A DNA stretch of 5,727 bases from CAZVPZ01 sp964629245 (GCA_964629245.1 CAZVPZ010000039.1:1-5727), one strand, 5' to 3'; counted from the first letter of the stretch, positions 1 through 5,727 are shown. Notes: generated from the letters alone by a model not told the origin. A program made the numbers and translations.

Positions 1-2
1 TC

Positions 3-263
3 GTCCAGAAGGTCCAGAGGAAGCTTGACAAGGATGTCAAGATCTACGAGTACAGTGAGAACATCGGCAAGTTCCTCAACAACATAGTCCCCGCAGACAT
101 CAGAGGTGTGGAGATAGAGGAGAACGGCCAGAGTAAGCAGGTAGAGATATCGGTCTCCAGAGAGAACAAGGGCCGCGTAGTTGGAAAGAACGGCCACAAG
201 ATAGATTCCATCCGAGAGATCCTGCAGAGGACCCACAACGTCGACGAAGTCACAGTGGAGTAG
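3..263 (+). CDS. nusA: Archaeal NusA-like KH-domain protein, 3' end only
   Basis: The gene enters from the left edge; 86 codons and the TAG stop are visible. Archaeal NusA is a short protein (about 140-150 aa) made of two KH RNA-binding domains. It lacks the N-terminal polymerase-binding and S1 domains of bacterial NusA, and is thought to act with RNA polymerase in elongation or termination. The visible part holds the end of KH1 (a helix with VQRKLDKDVKIYEYSE, roughly visible residues 4-19) and a complete KH2. KH2 has the GxxG loop GKNG at visible residues 61-64 inside KGRVVGKNGHKIDSIREI, followed by the final strand DEVTVE. The missing start and the KH1 GxxG loop lie outside the window. In many archaea nusA follows the RNA polymerase A'' and L30e genes and directly precedes rps12; here two other genes intervene. 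Family assignment is strong; the exact role is inferred from the family. Confidence 0.9.
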   Translation, partial: VQKVQRKLDKDVKIYEYSENIGKFLNNIVPADIRGVEIEENGQSKQVEISVSRENKGRVVGKNGHKIDSIREILQRTHNVDEVTVE

Positions 264-264
264 A

Positions 265-272
265 TTTAGTAA
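265..272 (+). promoter_or_regulatory. TATA-like box for the zinc-ribbon gene (predicted leaderless)
   Basis: TTTAGTAA lies just after the nusA stop, with its centre 26-27 nt before the ATG at 295. That is the archaeal TATA-to-start-site distance, so transcription would begin at or near the A of the ATG. No SD is visible between the box and the ATG. The box itself is imperfect. It gains support because the boxes before ubiB and rps12 sit at the same distance from their ATGs. Read-through from nusA is also possible. Confidence 0.45.
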
Positions 273-294
273 GGTAGAAGTTCCATATATCCAT

Positions 295-588
295 ATGGAG
301 GAGCGTTTCTGCCCGAACTGTGGTAGTCAGAACGTGGAGCCGGACACTTCTAACGCAGCATATGTCGCAGAGGCGGGAGGAAACCCGAACGAGTGGACGT
401 GCAACGACTGCGGCTACACCGGTCTGATGCCCGAAGGCGACCCTGAAAACGCGGAGGGGAACATAGATTTCGAGCCAGACGACGACTACCAGCGGGTGGA
501 CATCAGCTTCGGCAGAGGATACCTGAAATATCTCCTCTACGTTGCGATACCGCTGGTCATCCTGATCCTGTTGATACGGCTGCTTTAG
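295..588 (+). CDS. Zinc-ribbon protein with a C-terminal membrane anchor (97 aa)
   Basis: I do not recognise a named family. An N-terminal zinc ribbon is clear: CPNC at residues 6-9 and CNDCG at 36-40 supply four cysteines (6, 9, 36, 39) for one zinc ion. An acidic linker follows at about 46-65 (PEGDPENAEGNIDFEPDDD). A strongly hydrophobic segment at about 78-96, with Arg95 near the very end, is probably a single transmembrane helix. With no signal peptide and the helix at the extreme C-terminus, this looks like a tail-anchored protein with its zinc ribbon in the cytoplasm. Zinc ribbons of this type bind nucleic acid or protein partners, but nothing here shows which. It starts 31 nt after nusA, ends 35 nt before ubiB, and appears to have its own promoter. 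The ATG at 295 was chosen because the ribbon begins five residues later. Function unknown. Confidence 0.85.
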   Translation: MEERFCPNCGSQNVEPDTSNAAYVAEAGGNPNEWTCNDCGYTGLMPEGDPENAEGNIDFEPDDDYQRVDISFGRGYLKYLLYVAIPLVILILLIRLL

Positions 589-601
589 GCAAACTTATTT
601 T
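589..601 (+). promoter_or_regulatory. BRE/TATA promoter of the ubiB-like gene (leaderless)
   Basis: A purine-rich BRE-like stretch GCAAA (589-593) leads into the AT-rich box CTTATTTT (594-601). The box centre is 26-27 nt before the ATG at 624, so the mRNA is predicted to start at the initiator codon. There is no SD before that ATG. The alternative TTG at 600-602 falls inside this box and cannot be the start if this promoter is used. Confidence 0.65.
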
Positions 602-623
602 GAACCGTTCACAATTACTCGAC

Positions 624-2165
624 ATGAACCCTATCAAAAAGGAGATAGAGGACCTGGAGCGGTTCGAGGAGATAGTGGGCATACTTTCAAGGCAGGGATT
701 CGGATTCTTCCTCGGCAAGCTCGGTATCACCCGGAAACACCGGAAGAAGAAGCCTTCGCCCGAACGGTTGAGGGAGACGATAGAGGAACTTGGACCGACG
801 TTCGTTAAGTTCGGCCAGATAATGGGTGAGAGACCCGACATCGTCCCCGAGAAGTACATCGAAGAACTCCAGAAGCTCCAGGACGACGCACCGAGGTTCG
901 ACTCCGGGACCGCGATGGAGATAGTAGAGGAGGAGATAGGGACGGAAGAGTTCGAACGTATAGAAGACGAGCCTATCGCCGCCGCCTCCCTGGCTCAGGT
1001 CCACCGCGCCAGGCTGGACAGCGGGGAGGACGTAATAATCAAGATCCGCCGTCCTGGTATAAAAGACCAGATAGAGAAGGACCTGGAGATACTCCGGTAC
1101 CTCTCTAACCAGGCGGAGAAACACTTCGAATCGATGCACGACATCAGGATAGGCAAGCTGGTCCAGGAGTTCTCCACCTGGACACGGAACGAGCTGGATT
1201 TCGAACGCGAGGCATCTAACGCCCAGATATTCAAGAACAACCTCAGGGACGAGGAGAAGCTCGAGGTGCCTGAGGTCTACCCCGACCTGACTACGGAGAA
1301 AGTCCTCGTGATGGAGTATGTTGACGGTATCAAATGCACCGAGACCGAGAAGATGAAGGAACTCGATATCGACACGGAGGAACTCGCCGAGACCACTATA
1401 AGGGCGGGCTTCAGGCAGGTGGTGATGGACGGCTTCTTCCACGCTGACCCCCATCCTTCCAACTTCCTGCTGAAGGGGGACGGCACTATCGTATACCTTG
1501 ATTTCGGGATGATGGGCCAGATAAGCAAGAAATACCGGGACAAGATAGACCTGTTCTTCATATATGCCCTCAACGAGGACTCGGAGAAAGTCCTCGACAT
1601 ACTGACGGATATCGGATGGACGGAAGATGACGCGGACCTGGAGATTATAGAGGAGAAGATAGACGAGAAAGTGCTCCGTATAAAGAACAGCAAGATAAAA
1701 CAAGCCAGCATCTCCCAGGAGTTCCTCGATCTCTTCTTCTACGCCGGGAGACACGGCCTCCACCTCCCCCTTTCCTTCACCCTGATGGGTAAGAATCTGC
1801 TCACGCTCGAGGGGATAGGCCTGACGCTTTGTCCCGATTTCAGGCCTACTGAGGAGTACCAAGAAGTGGGGGAGGAGCTACTTAGGGAGAAGAACTCGCC
1901 GGAGAAACTGGCGGATGAGGCCTTCCTCGACATGATGGCCAACAAGGACCTGATTGCGAGACCCGCCTCCTCCTTCCGCGAACTCGTGTCCCGAGAACAG
2001 AAAGAGGACGGGTCCGCGACCGAGACAACCATCGAAATCAAGTTACTTCCCGCGGCACTGATACTCTCGTCCGCGCTCCTGTTCATGGCGTCCTATTTCA
2101 GGACTGAACTGCTCTACATAGGGCTGTTTGAGCTCATTCTGGGCCTCTACTTCCACCAGCGCTGA
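624..2165 (+). CDS. UbiB/ABC1/ADCK-family atypical protein kinase-like ATPase (513 aa)
   Basis: The full set of family motifs is present: KFGQ at residues 62-65 (the KxGQ motif, within a [11 protein letters not shown] context), the Ala-rich nucleotide loop AAASLAQVH at 119-127, the nucleotide-binding lysine K140 (VIIKIRRPG), ELDFEREA at 190-197, VMEYVDG at 229-235, the catalytic loop HADPHPSN at 273-280, and the metal-binding DFG at 293-295. Two hydrophobic segments at about 474-492 and 496-510 form a C-terminal membrane hairpin, as in UbiB and its relatives. Family members are atypical kinases/ATPases that support isoprenoid-lipid or quinone metabolism at membranes; the archaeal substrate is unknown, so I give no symbol. 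Length is normal for the family. I prefer ATG 624 over the in-frame TTG at 600 because a TATA box overlaps the TTG and is correctly spaced for 624. The gene lies unusually between nusA and rps12, next to another membrane-anchored protein. Confidence 0.93.
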   Translation: MNPIKKEIEDLERFEEIVGILSRQGFGFFLGKLGITRKHRKKKPSPERLRETIEELGPTFVKFGQIMGERPDIVPEKYIEELQKLQDDAPRFDSGTAMEIVEEEIGTEEFERIEDEPIAAASLAQVHRARLDSGEDVIIKIRRPGIKDQIEKDLEILRYLSNQAEKHFESMHDIRIGKLVQEFSTWTRNELDFEREASNAQIFKNNLRDEEKLEVPEVYPDLTTEKVLVMEYVDGIKCTETEKMKELDIDTEELAETTIRAGFRQVVMDGFFHADPHPSNFLLKGDGTIVYLDFGMMGQISKKYRDKIDLFFIYALNEDSEKVLDILTDIGWTEDDADLEIIEEKIDEKVLRIKNSKIKQASISQEFLDLFFYAGRHGLHLPLSFTLMGKNLLTLEGIGLTLCPDFRPTEEYQEVGEELLREKNSPEKLADEAFLDMMANKDLIARPASSFRELVSREQKEDGSATETTIEIKLLPAALILSSALLFMASYFRTELLYIGLFELILGLYFHQR

Positions 2166-2176
2166 ATCCCAAGTGG

Positions 2177-2184
2177 TATAAAAA
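2177..2184 (+). promoter_or_regulatory. TATA box of the rps12-rps7 operon (leaderless start)
   Basis: TATAAAAA is the best TATA box in the window. Its centre is 26-27 nt before the ATG at 2207, and no SD lies between them, so rps12 should be translated from a leaderless mRNA. It sits in the 41-nt gap after the ubiB stop. The box shares bases with the A-tract/T-tract palindrome at 2180-2190. Confidence 0.75.
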
Positions 2185-2185
2185 G

Positions 2186-2190
2186 TTTTT
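2186..2190 (+). terminator. Possible T-tract terminator after ubiB
   Basis: Five consecutive T residues 20 nt after the ubiB stop could act as a minimal archaeal (T-run) terminator. They form the right half of the palindrome AAAAAGTTTTT (2180-2190), whose left half overlaps the rps12 TATA box. The run is short and the call is tentative. A transcript started from the rps12 promoter begins downstream of it and would not be affected. Confidence 0.3.
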
Positions 2191-2206
2191 CAGGCACCTG
2201 ACTTGT

Positions 2207-2629
2207 ATGGGTCTCTACAACGCACGCAAGATGAGGAGAAAGCGCCAGGAGTTCCGCTGGAGCGATATAGATTACAAGCGGAGGATGCTCAAGCTCAAGG
2301 AGCGAGCAGACCCCTTGGAGGGCTCTCCGCAGGGCCGCGGCATAGTCCTTGAGAAACGTGTCATCGAGGCCAAGCAGCCTAACTCCGCGCTGAGGAAGTG
2401 CGTCCGCGTACAGCTCATAAAGAACGGCAAACAGCTGACCGCCTTCGTTCCGGGAGACGGTGCTATCGACTACATCGACGAGCACGACGAGGTGCTCATC
2501 GAGGGAATCGGCGGCGCGAAAGGAGGTCCGAAAGGCGACATTCCGACCGTCAGGTACCAGGTGGTCAAGGTAAACGGCGTTTCACTCGAAGAACTCGTCG
2601 CCGGAAGAGCAGAGAAACCCACACGGTGA
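2207..2629 (+). CDS. rps12: Small ribosomal subunit protein uS12 (archaeal S12/S23e type, 140 aa)
   Basis: S12 sits at the decoding centre of the 30S subunit and helps check codon-anticodon pairing. The signature loop [15 protein letters not shown] spans residues 56-70; its PNSA is the near-invariant decoding loop, with P58 equivalent to the proline hydroxylated in eukaryotic S23. A second conserved loop, [16 protein letters not shown] (81-96), is followed by [12 protein letters not shown] (102-113). The basic N-terminus ([13 protein letters not shown]) and the length of 140 aa match the archaeal family (about 140-147 aa). The ATG at 2207 agrees with the TATA box spacing and with the family's usual MG(L/x)-type start. 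rps7 follows after 5 nt, with its SD overlapping this stop codon, so the two are co-transcribed and probably translationally coupled. Identification is secure. Confidence 0.97.
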   Translation: MGLYNARKMRRKRQEFRWSDIDYKRRMLKLKERADPLEGSPQGRGIVLEKRVIEAKQPNSALRKCVRVQLIKNGKQLTAFVPGDGAIDYIDEHDEVLIEGIGGAKGGPKGDIPTVRYQVVKVNGVSLEELVAGRAEKPTR

Positions 2630-2630
2630 T
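2625..2630 (+). promoter_or_regulatory. Shine-Dalgarno GGTGAT for rps7, overlapping the rps12 stop
   Basis: GGTGAT is a perfect complement to the AUCACC core at the usual archaeal 16S 3' end. It ends 4 nt before the rps7 ATG at 2635 and contains the rps12 TGA stop (2627-2629). A ribosome ending on rps12 would therefore stand on the rps7 SD, suggesting coupled synthesis of S12 and S7. It also fixes the rps7 start. Confidence 0.8.
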
Positions 2631-2634
2631 AATC

Positions 2635-3264
2635 ATGACAGACAATCCTGCCAAGCTAGACCTCAAAGACGAACTCCTCACCTTCGGAAGATGGGATGGG
2701 GAAGAGGTCGAGATAGAAGACGAGGGGCTGCTCCGTTACGTCAACCTGGAGAACGTTCTCGCACCCCGTTCGCGAGGAAGACATACTGAAAGACAGTTCT
2801 ACAAGGCTGATGTCCCAATAGTTGAAAGGCTGCTGAACAGGATGTACGTGGCTGGCCACCGCGGGAAGAAACACCTTATAACCTCGGGCCGGAACACTGG
2901 CAGCTCCCAGAAGCTCTGGAACGTCATAGAGGAAGCCTTCGAGATAGTTGAAGACGAGACCGGCGAGAACCCTCTACAGGTGCTGGTCGACGCGATCGAG
3001 AACTCCTCCCCAGTGGAGGAGGTCGTCACCTACCAGAGAGGAGGGGTCAGAGCGAGGAAGGCGGTGTTGACCGCGCCCCAGAGAAGGATTGACCTCGCAC
3101 TGAGACTGCTCGTGCAGGGCGCCTACGAGAACCGGCTCGCAACCTCAACCGACGCTGCAGAGGCGCTCGCCGATGAAATAATCAAGGCCGCGAACGGCGA
3201 CTCGGAAGTCCGCGCTGTTCGCGAAAAGGAGAGGCGCGAGCGCGAGGCAGAAGGAGCCCGGTAG
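2635..3264 (+). CDS. rps7: Small ribosomal subunit protein uS7 (209 aa)
   Basis: S7 nucleates assembly of the 30S head and lines the E site. Recognisable blocks are FGRWDGEEVEIEDEGLLRYVNL (about 17-38), VPIVERLLNRM (60-70), AFEIVEDETGENPLQVLVDAIENSSPVEE (101-129), APQRRIDLALRLLVQGA (147-163) and AAEALADEIIKAAN (174-187), with the charged archaeal tail ending in GAR. The start is ATG 2635, set by the SD GGTGAT four nt upstream. The reading frame stays open back to 2398, but that part overlaps rps12 and translates to Arg-rich nonsense. By hand count the protein has 39 acidic and 32 basic residues, net acidic, which is unusual for an S7 outside salt-in organisms. Residues 71-90 hold a longer linker (containing VAGH and NTG) than I recall for Halobacteria, where the segment is short. 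The 68-aa gene follows after 3 nt. Confidence 0.97.
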   Translation: MTDNPAKLDLKDELLTFGRWDGEEVEIEDEGLLRYVNLENVLAPRSRGRHTERQFYKADVPIVERLLNRMYVAGHRGKKHLITSGRNTGSSQKLWNVIEEAFEIVEDETGENPLQVLVDAIENSSPVEEVVTYQRGGVRARKAVLTAPQRRIDLALRLLVQGAYENRLATSTDAAEALADEIIKAANGDSEVRAVREKERREREAEGAR

Positions 3265-3267
3265 CTT

Positions 3268-3474
3268 ATGAGTGCGGACCTGATAACGTTAGTATACTTC
3301 GGTTTCACCGTCCTGATGGTAGCAGGATTCCTCATCTTCAGGAAGCTTATAATGGGATCAGATTACGCCGATGAACATCCCGGCAGGGCACGGGGAATGT
3401 TTGCTACAGCCCTGATGGTACTGGGGCTACTCTTGATAGCTGGCGCGATAGTGATGCTCCTGCCAAGTACCTGA
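3268..3474 (+). CDS. Small two-helix membrane protein of unknown function (68 aa)
   Basis: I do not recognise this protein. It has two clear hydrophobic stretches, at about residues 5-28 and 44-65, joined by a short hydrophilic loop with mixed charge (MGSDYADEHPGRARG, 29-43). With a short N-terminus and almost no C-terminal tail, it is predicted to be a helical hairpin. By the positive-inside rule the loop is ambiguous, since it carries both R and D/E. The ATG is 3 nt after the rps7 stop; AGGAG (3252-3256) lies 11 nt upstream of it, somewhat far for an SD, so reinitiation after rps7 is plausible. The gene appears to be the last of the rps12-rps7 transcript, because the EF-2 gene downstream has its own promoter. 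The position, sensible start and membrane pattern support a real gene; no function can be given. Confidence 0.75.
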   Translation: MSADLITLVYFGFTVLMVAGFLIFRKLIMGSDYADEHPGRARGMFATALMVLGLLLIAGAIVMLLPST

Positions 3475-3507
3475 GCAGGGAGCATGAGCCAAACCCTCGC
3501 GATGCCC

Positions 3508-3515
3508 TTTTAAAT
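3508..3515 (+). promoter_or_regulatory. TATA box of the EF-2 gene
   Basis: TTTTAAAT lies in the 82-nt gap between the 68-aa gene and the EF-2 gene. Applying the 26-27 nt spacing puts the start site near 3538-3540, leaving a leader of about 17-19 nt that contains an SD. A second AT-rich element, TTATAAT (3535-3541), is too close to the ATG to serve as the TATA box and more likely spans the initiation site. Confidence 0.6.
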
Positions 3516-3542
3516 CTTGTATCAGCTTCTTTGGTTATAATC

Positions 3543-3547
3543 GGTGA
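3543..3547 (+). promoter_or_regulatory. Shine-Dalgarno for the EF-2 gene
   Basis: GGTGA matches the same anti-SD core used by rps7 and ends 9 nt before the ATG at 3557. A second purine run, GAGG (3550-3553), is only 3 nt from the ATG and is the weaker candidate. The SD fits the short leader predicted from the upstream TATA box and distinguishes this gene from the leaderless ones in the window. Confidence 0.6.
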
Positions 3548-3556
3548 AAGAGGAAA

Positions 3557-5727
3557 ATGTCTGATGAGAAAGAACTGAGTGCGATTAAAGAGGTAATCAA
3601 CGATCCAGAACACATAAGGAACATAGCCATCGCGGCACACATCGACCACGGCAAGACAACACTTACAGATAACCTGCTGGCGAGGGCCGGCATGATTTCT
3701 GACGCGCTCGCGGGCGAGCAGCGCTTCATGGACTTCGACGAGCAGGAAGCGGAGCGCGGTATCACTATTTACTCCGCCAACATCTCAATGGTCCACGAGT
3801 ACGATGACCAGAAATACCTTATCAACCTTATCGACACCCCGGGCCACGTTGACTTCGGTGGAGACGTCACACGTGCGATGCGGGCGGTAGACGGCGTGGT
3901 GGTTCTCGTCGATGCTGTCGACGGTGTCATGCCACAGACCGAGACCGTCATGAAGCAGGCGCTCAACGAGGGTGTGAAACCCGTGCTGTTCATCAACAAG
4001 GTCGACCGTTTAATCGAGGAGATGCAGTTAACTCCGGAAGAGATGCAGGAGAGGTTCGTCAATATAATAAGAGAGGTCAACACCGCGCTGAGGAAATACG
4101 CGGATGAGGAAACCGCGGAAGAATGGAGGATGAAGGTGGATGATGGAACAGTCGCTTTCGGTTCCGCACTGAAGAACTGGGCTATCAGCGTCCCCTACAT
4201 GGAGAAGTCCGGTATCAGCTTCCAAGACATAATCGACATGGTGAATGACGGTGAGCACGAGGAGCTGGCAAAGCAGGCTCCCATCGAGGAAGTGGTGCTC
4301 GACATGGTAGTGAAACACCTGGTCAACCCACAGGAAGCAGCGCAGAGGCGTATCGCAGAGACCTGGCCGGGAGACCCGAAAAGCGAAGTTGGAAAGGCGA
4401 TGCAGACACAGGACGCGGAAGGGCCGCTTGTTGGCGTCGTCACTAACGTGGAGGACGACCCGCACGCGGGAACGATCGTGACCGCGAGACTTTTCTCAGG
4501 TACTATCGAGGAAGGTAACGAGCTATACGGCATCGGCTCCCACAAGACGGAGAGAGCACAGCAGGTGGGTATCTACTCCGGGCCGAGGAAGCTGATGACA
4601 GATCAGGTCCCTGCAGGGAACATAGTGGCGATAACGGGGCCCGACTTCTCGACAGGAGAGACGTTTATCCGGGAAGGCGAGGACGAGATAGCGCCTTTCG
4701 AACAGATAGAGCACGTCTTCGAGCCGGTCGTCACGAAGTCAATCGAACCGAAGCGCACCTCCGACCTGCCGAAGCTTATCGAGGCGCTCAGGAAGCGTGC
4801 AAAAGAGGACAATACTATCAAGATAGATATCGACGAGGAAACGGGCGAGACCCTGGTATCAGGACTCGGAGAGCTCCACATAGAGGCCAAGATAGAGCGG
4901 TACCTCGAGGAGCAGGGGATCGACATCCAGGTATCCGAGCCCATCGTCGTGTTCAGGGAGGGGATCTCCGAGAGCAGTGACGAAGTCGAAGGCAAGTCTC
5001 CCAACCGCCACAACCGGCTGGTGATCTCGGTCGAACCTGTAGACGAGAACGTCCGCAAATTCCTGAAGGAGGAGTACGCGGAGATCAAGATGCAGGCGGA
5101 TGATGAAACAGAGGTCCGTGAGGCGCTTGTAGAAGCGGGCATGGACAAGGACGAGGCCGACAACATCATGGAGGTCTACGAGGAGAACATGTTCATCAAC
5201 GCCTCTAGAGGTATCAAGAACCTGAGGGAGATACAGGAGTACCTGGTCGACGCGTTCCACGAGTTCTGCGACGAGGGACCGCTGGCCAACGAGCCTGTCA
5301 TCGGCTTCAAGGTGAAGCTCCACGACGCGAAGCTCCACGAAGACGCGATCCACCGTGGACCGGCACAGATGATACCCGCGACCAAGGACTCGATGAGGAA
5401 CGGCTTCCTGAACGCCAACCCACAGCTTATCGAGCCGAAGCAGATACTGAGGATCGACACCCCAAGCGATACGATGGGCGACGCGATGACAGAGGTCTCG
5501 AACCGGAGAGGAGACATAATCGACATGGAAGAGGAAGGCGACTCCAGCGTCATAAAGTGCAAGCTCCCGGTCGAAGAGCTGTTCGGTTTCGAGGCTGCAC
5601 TGAAGTCCGCGACCGGCGGCAAGGGCTTCTTCTCGCTGATAGACTTAGTTTTCGAGCCCATGCCCATGAATCTCCAGGAGGAGAAGATAATGGCTATCCG
5701 GGAGCGGAAGGGCATGAAGCAGGAGAT
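3557..5727 (+). CDS. fusA: Translation elongation factor aEF-2, 3' end cut by window
   Basis: EF-2 is the GTPase that moves tRNA and mRNA through the ribosome after peptide transfer. 723 codons are visible with no stop before the edge; archaeal EF-2 is about 730 aa, so only the last few residues are missing. The GTPase motifs are complete: AHIDHGKT (27-34), the switch I region ERGITI (66-71), DTPGH (93-97), NKVD (147-150) and the G5 element GSAL (202-205). Later blocks include SGLGELHIE (435-443) and SPNRHNR (481-487). The domain IV tip HRGPAQ has His599, the residue made into diphthamide in archaea and eukaryotes. The last visible block, EKIMAIRERKGMK (709-721), is the usual C-terminal end. 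The ATG at 3557 is preceded by an SD and gives the expected short extension before RNIAIAAHIDHG. The gene is also called fusA or aef2 in archaea. Confidence 0.97.
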   Translation, partial: MSDEKELSAIKEVINDPEHIRNIAIAAHIDHGKTTLTDNLLARAGMISDALAGEQRFMDFDEQEAERGITIYSANISMVHEYDDQKYLINLIDTPGHVDFGGDVTRAMRAVDGVVVLVDAVDGVMPQTETVMKQALNEGVKPVLFINKVDRLIEEMQLTPEEMQERFVNIIREVNTALRKYADEETAEEWRMKVDDGTVAFGSALKNWAISVPYMEKSGISFQDIIDMVNDGEHEELAKQAPIEEVVLDMVVKHLVNPQEAAQRRIAETWPGDPKSEVGKAMQTQDAEGPLVGVVTNVEDDPHAGTIVTARLFSGTIEEGNELYGIGSHKTERAQQVGIYSGPRKLMTDQVPAGNIVAITGPDFSTGETFIREGEDEIAPFEQIEHVFEPVVTKSIEPKRTSDLPKLIEALRKRAKEDNTIKIDIDEETGETLVSGLGELHIEAKIERYLEEQGIDIQVSEPIVVFREGISESSDEVEGKSPNRHNRLVISVEPVDENVRKFLKEEYAEIKMQADDETEVREALVEAGMDKDEADNIMEVYEENMFINASRGIKNLREIQEYLVDAFHEFCDEGPLANEPVIGFKVKLHDAKLHEDAIHRGPAQMIPATKDSMRNGFLNANPQLIEPKQILRIDTPSDTMGDAMTEVSNRRGDIIDMEEEGDSSVIKCKLPVEELFGFEAALKSATGGKGFFSLIDLVFEPMPMNLQEEKIMAIRERKGMKQE

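Noticed and set aside
44..253. Minus-strand 69-codon open frame opposite the nusA end
   Set aside because: It is antisense to a clear KH domain and has no recognisable content.
687..1862. Long open frame of 391 codons on the minus strand opposite the UbiB-like gene
   Set aside because: It is antisense to a gene with all family motifs. Its translation is a Leu/Val/Glu-rich mirror of biased codons with no domain, and no promoter or SD supports it.
2398..2634. Upstream extension of the rps7 reading frame into rps12
   Set aside because: It overlaps rps12 out of frame, translates to Arg-rich nonsense, and the SD GGTGAT sets the start at 2635.
3475..3556. Possible small gene or structured RNA before the EF-2 gene
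   Set aside because: An ATG at 3484 (+) leads to no convincing product, and the gap is accounted for by the TATA box and SD. No stable hairpin or riboswitch-like pattern was seen by eye.
5176..5715. Minus-strand open frame of 179 codons, and several others between 3535 and 5353, opposite the EF-2 gene
   Set aside because: They are Ser-rich shadows (antisense of GAG/GAC/GGA-type codons) of a secure EF-2 gene, with no start signals.
1..5727. Novel defence system, mobile element, CRISPR array or integrated element
   Set aside because: No direct-repeat array, transposase, integrase, toxin-antitoxin pair, inverted repeat ends or tRNA attachment site is visible; the region is core genome.

Overview
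The window is archaeal. It carries the end of an archaeal NusA-type KH protein, ribosomal proteins S12 and S7 of the archaeal/eukaryotic type, and an EF-2 with the diphthamide-site histidine. Promoters are of the TATA-box type, and one Shine-Dalgarno (SD) element, GGTGAT, matches the usual archaeal 16S 3' end. All six genes are on the + strand and packed tightly. S7 is net acidic (39 D/E against 32 K/R by hand count) and the other proteins are rich in D and E, which suggests a salt-in or salt-adapted cell. However, Ile ATA and Arg AGG/AGA codons are common even in EF-2 and the ribosomal proteins, unlike class Halobacteria. A nanohaloarchaeon-like (DPANN) or other salt-adapted non-Halobacteria lineage fits best. 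This assignment is inference.

Layout: (1) 3-263, the C-terminal 86 codons of nusA. (2) 295-588, a 97-aa zinc-ribbon protein with one C-terminal membrane segment. (3) 624-2165, a UbiB/ABC1/ADCK-type atypical kinase with two C-terminal hydrophobic segments. (4) 2207-2629, rps12. (5) 2635-3264, rps7. (6) 3268-3474, an unrecognised 68-aa protein with two membrane segments. (7) 3557 to the window end, the gene for aEF-2, lacking only its last few codons.

The backbone nusA - rps12 - rps7 - EF-2 is the familiar archaeal transcription/translation cluster that follows the RNA polymerase genes. Two membrane-associated genes, the zinc ribbon and the UbiB kinase, sit between nusA and rps12. A small membrane protein sits between rps7 and the EF-2 gene.

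Expression signals can be read directly. The zinc-ribbon gene, ubiB and rps12 each have a TATA-like box centred 26-27 nt before the ATG, which predicts leaderless mRNAs. rps7 has an SD overlapping the rps12 stop codon, and the 68-aa gene follows rps7 by 3 nt, so 2207-3474 looks like one transcript. The EF-2 gene has its own TATA box about 45 nt upstream and an SD, so it probably has a short leader. No mobile element, CRISPR array, tRNA or rRNA was seen, and every gap between genes is under 85 nt.
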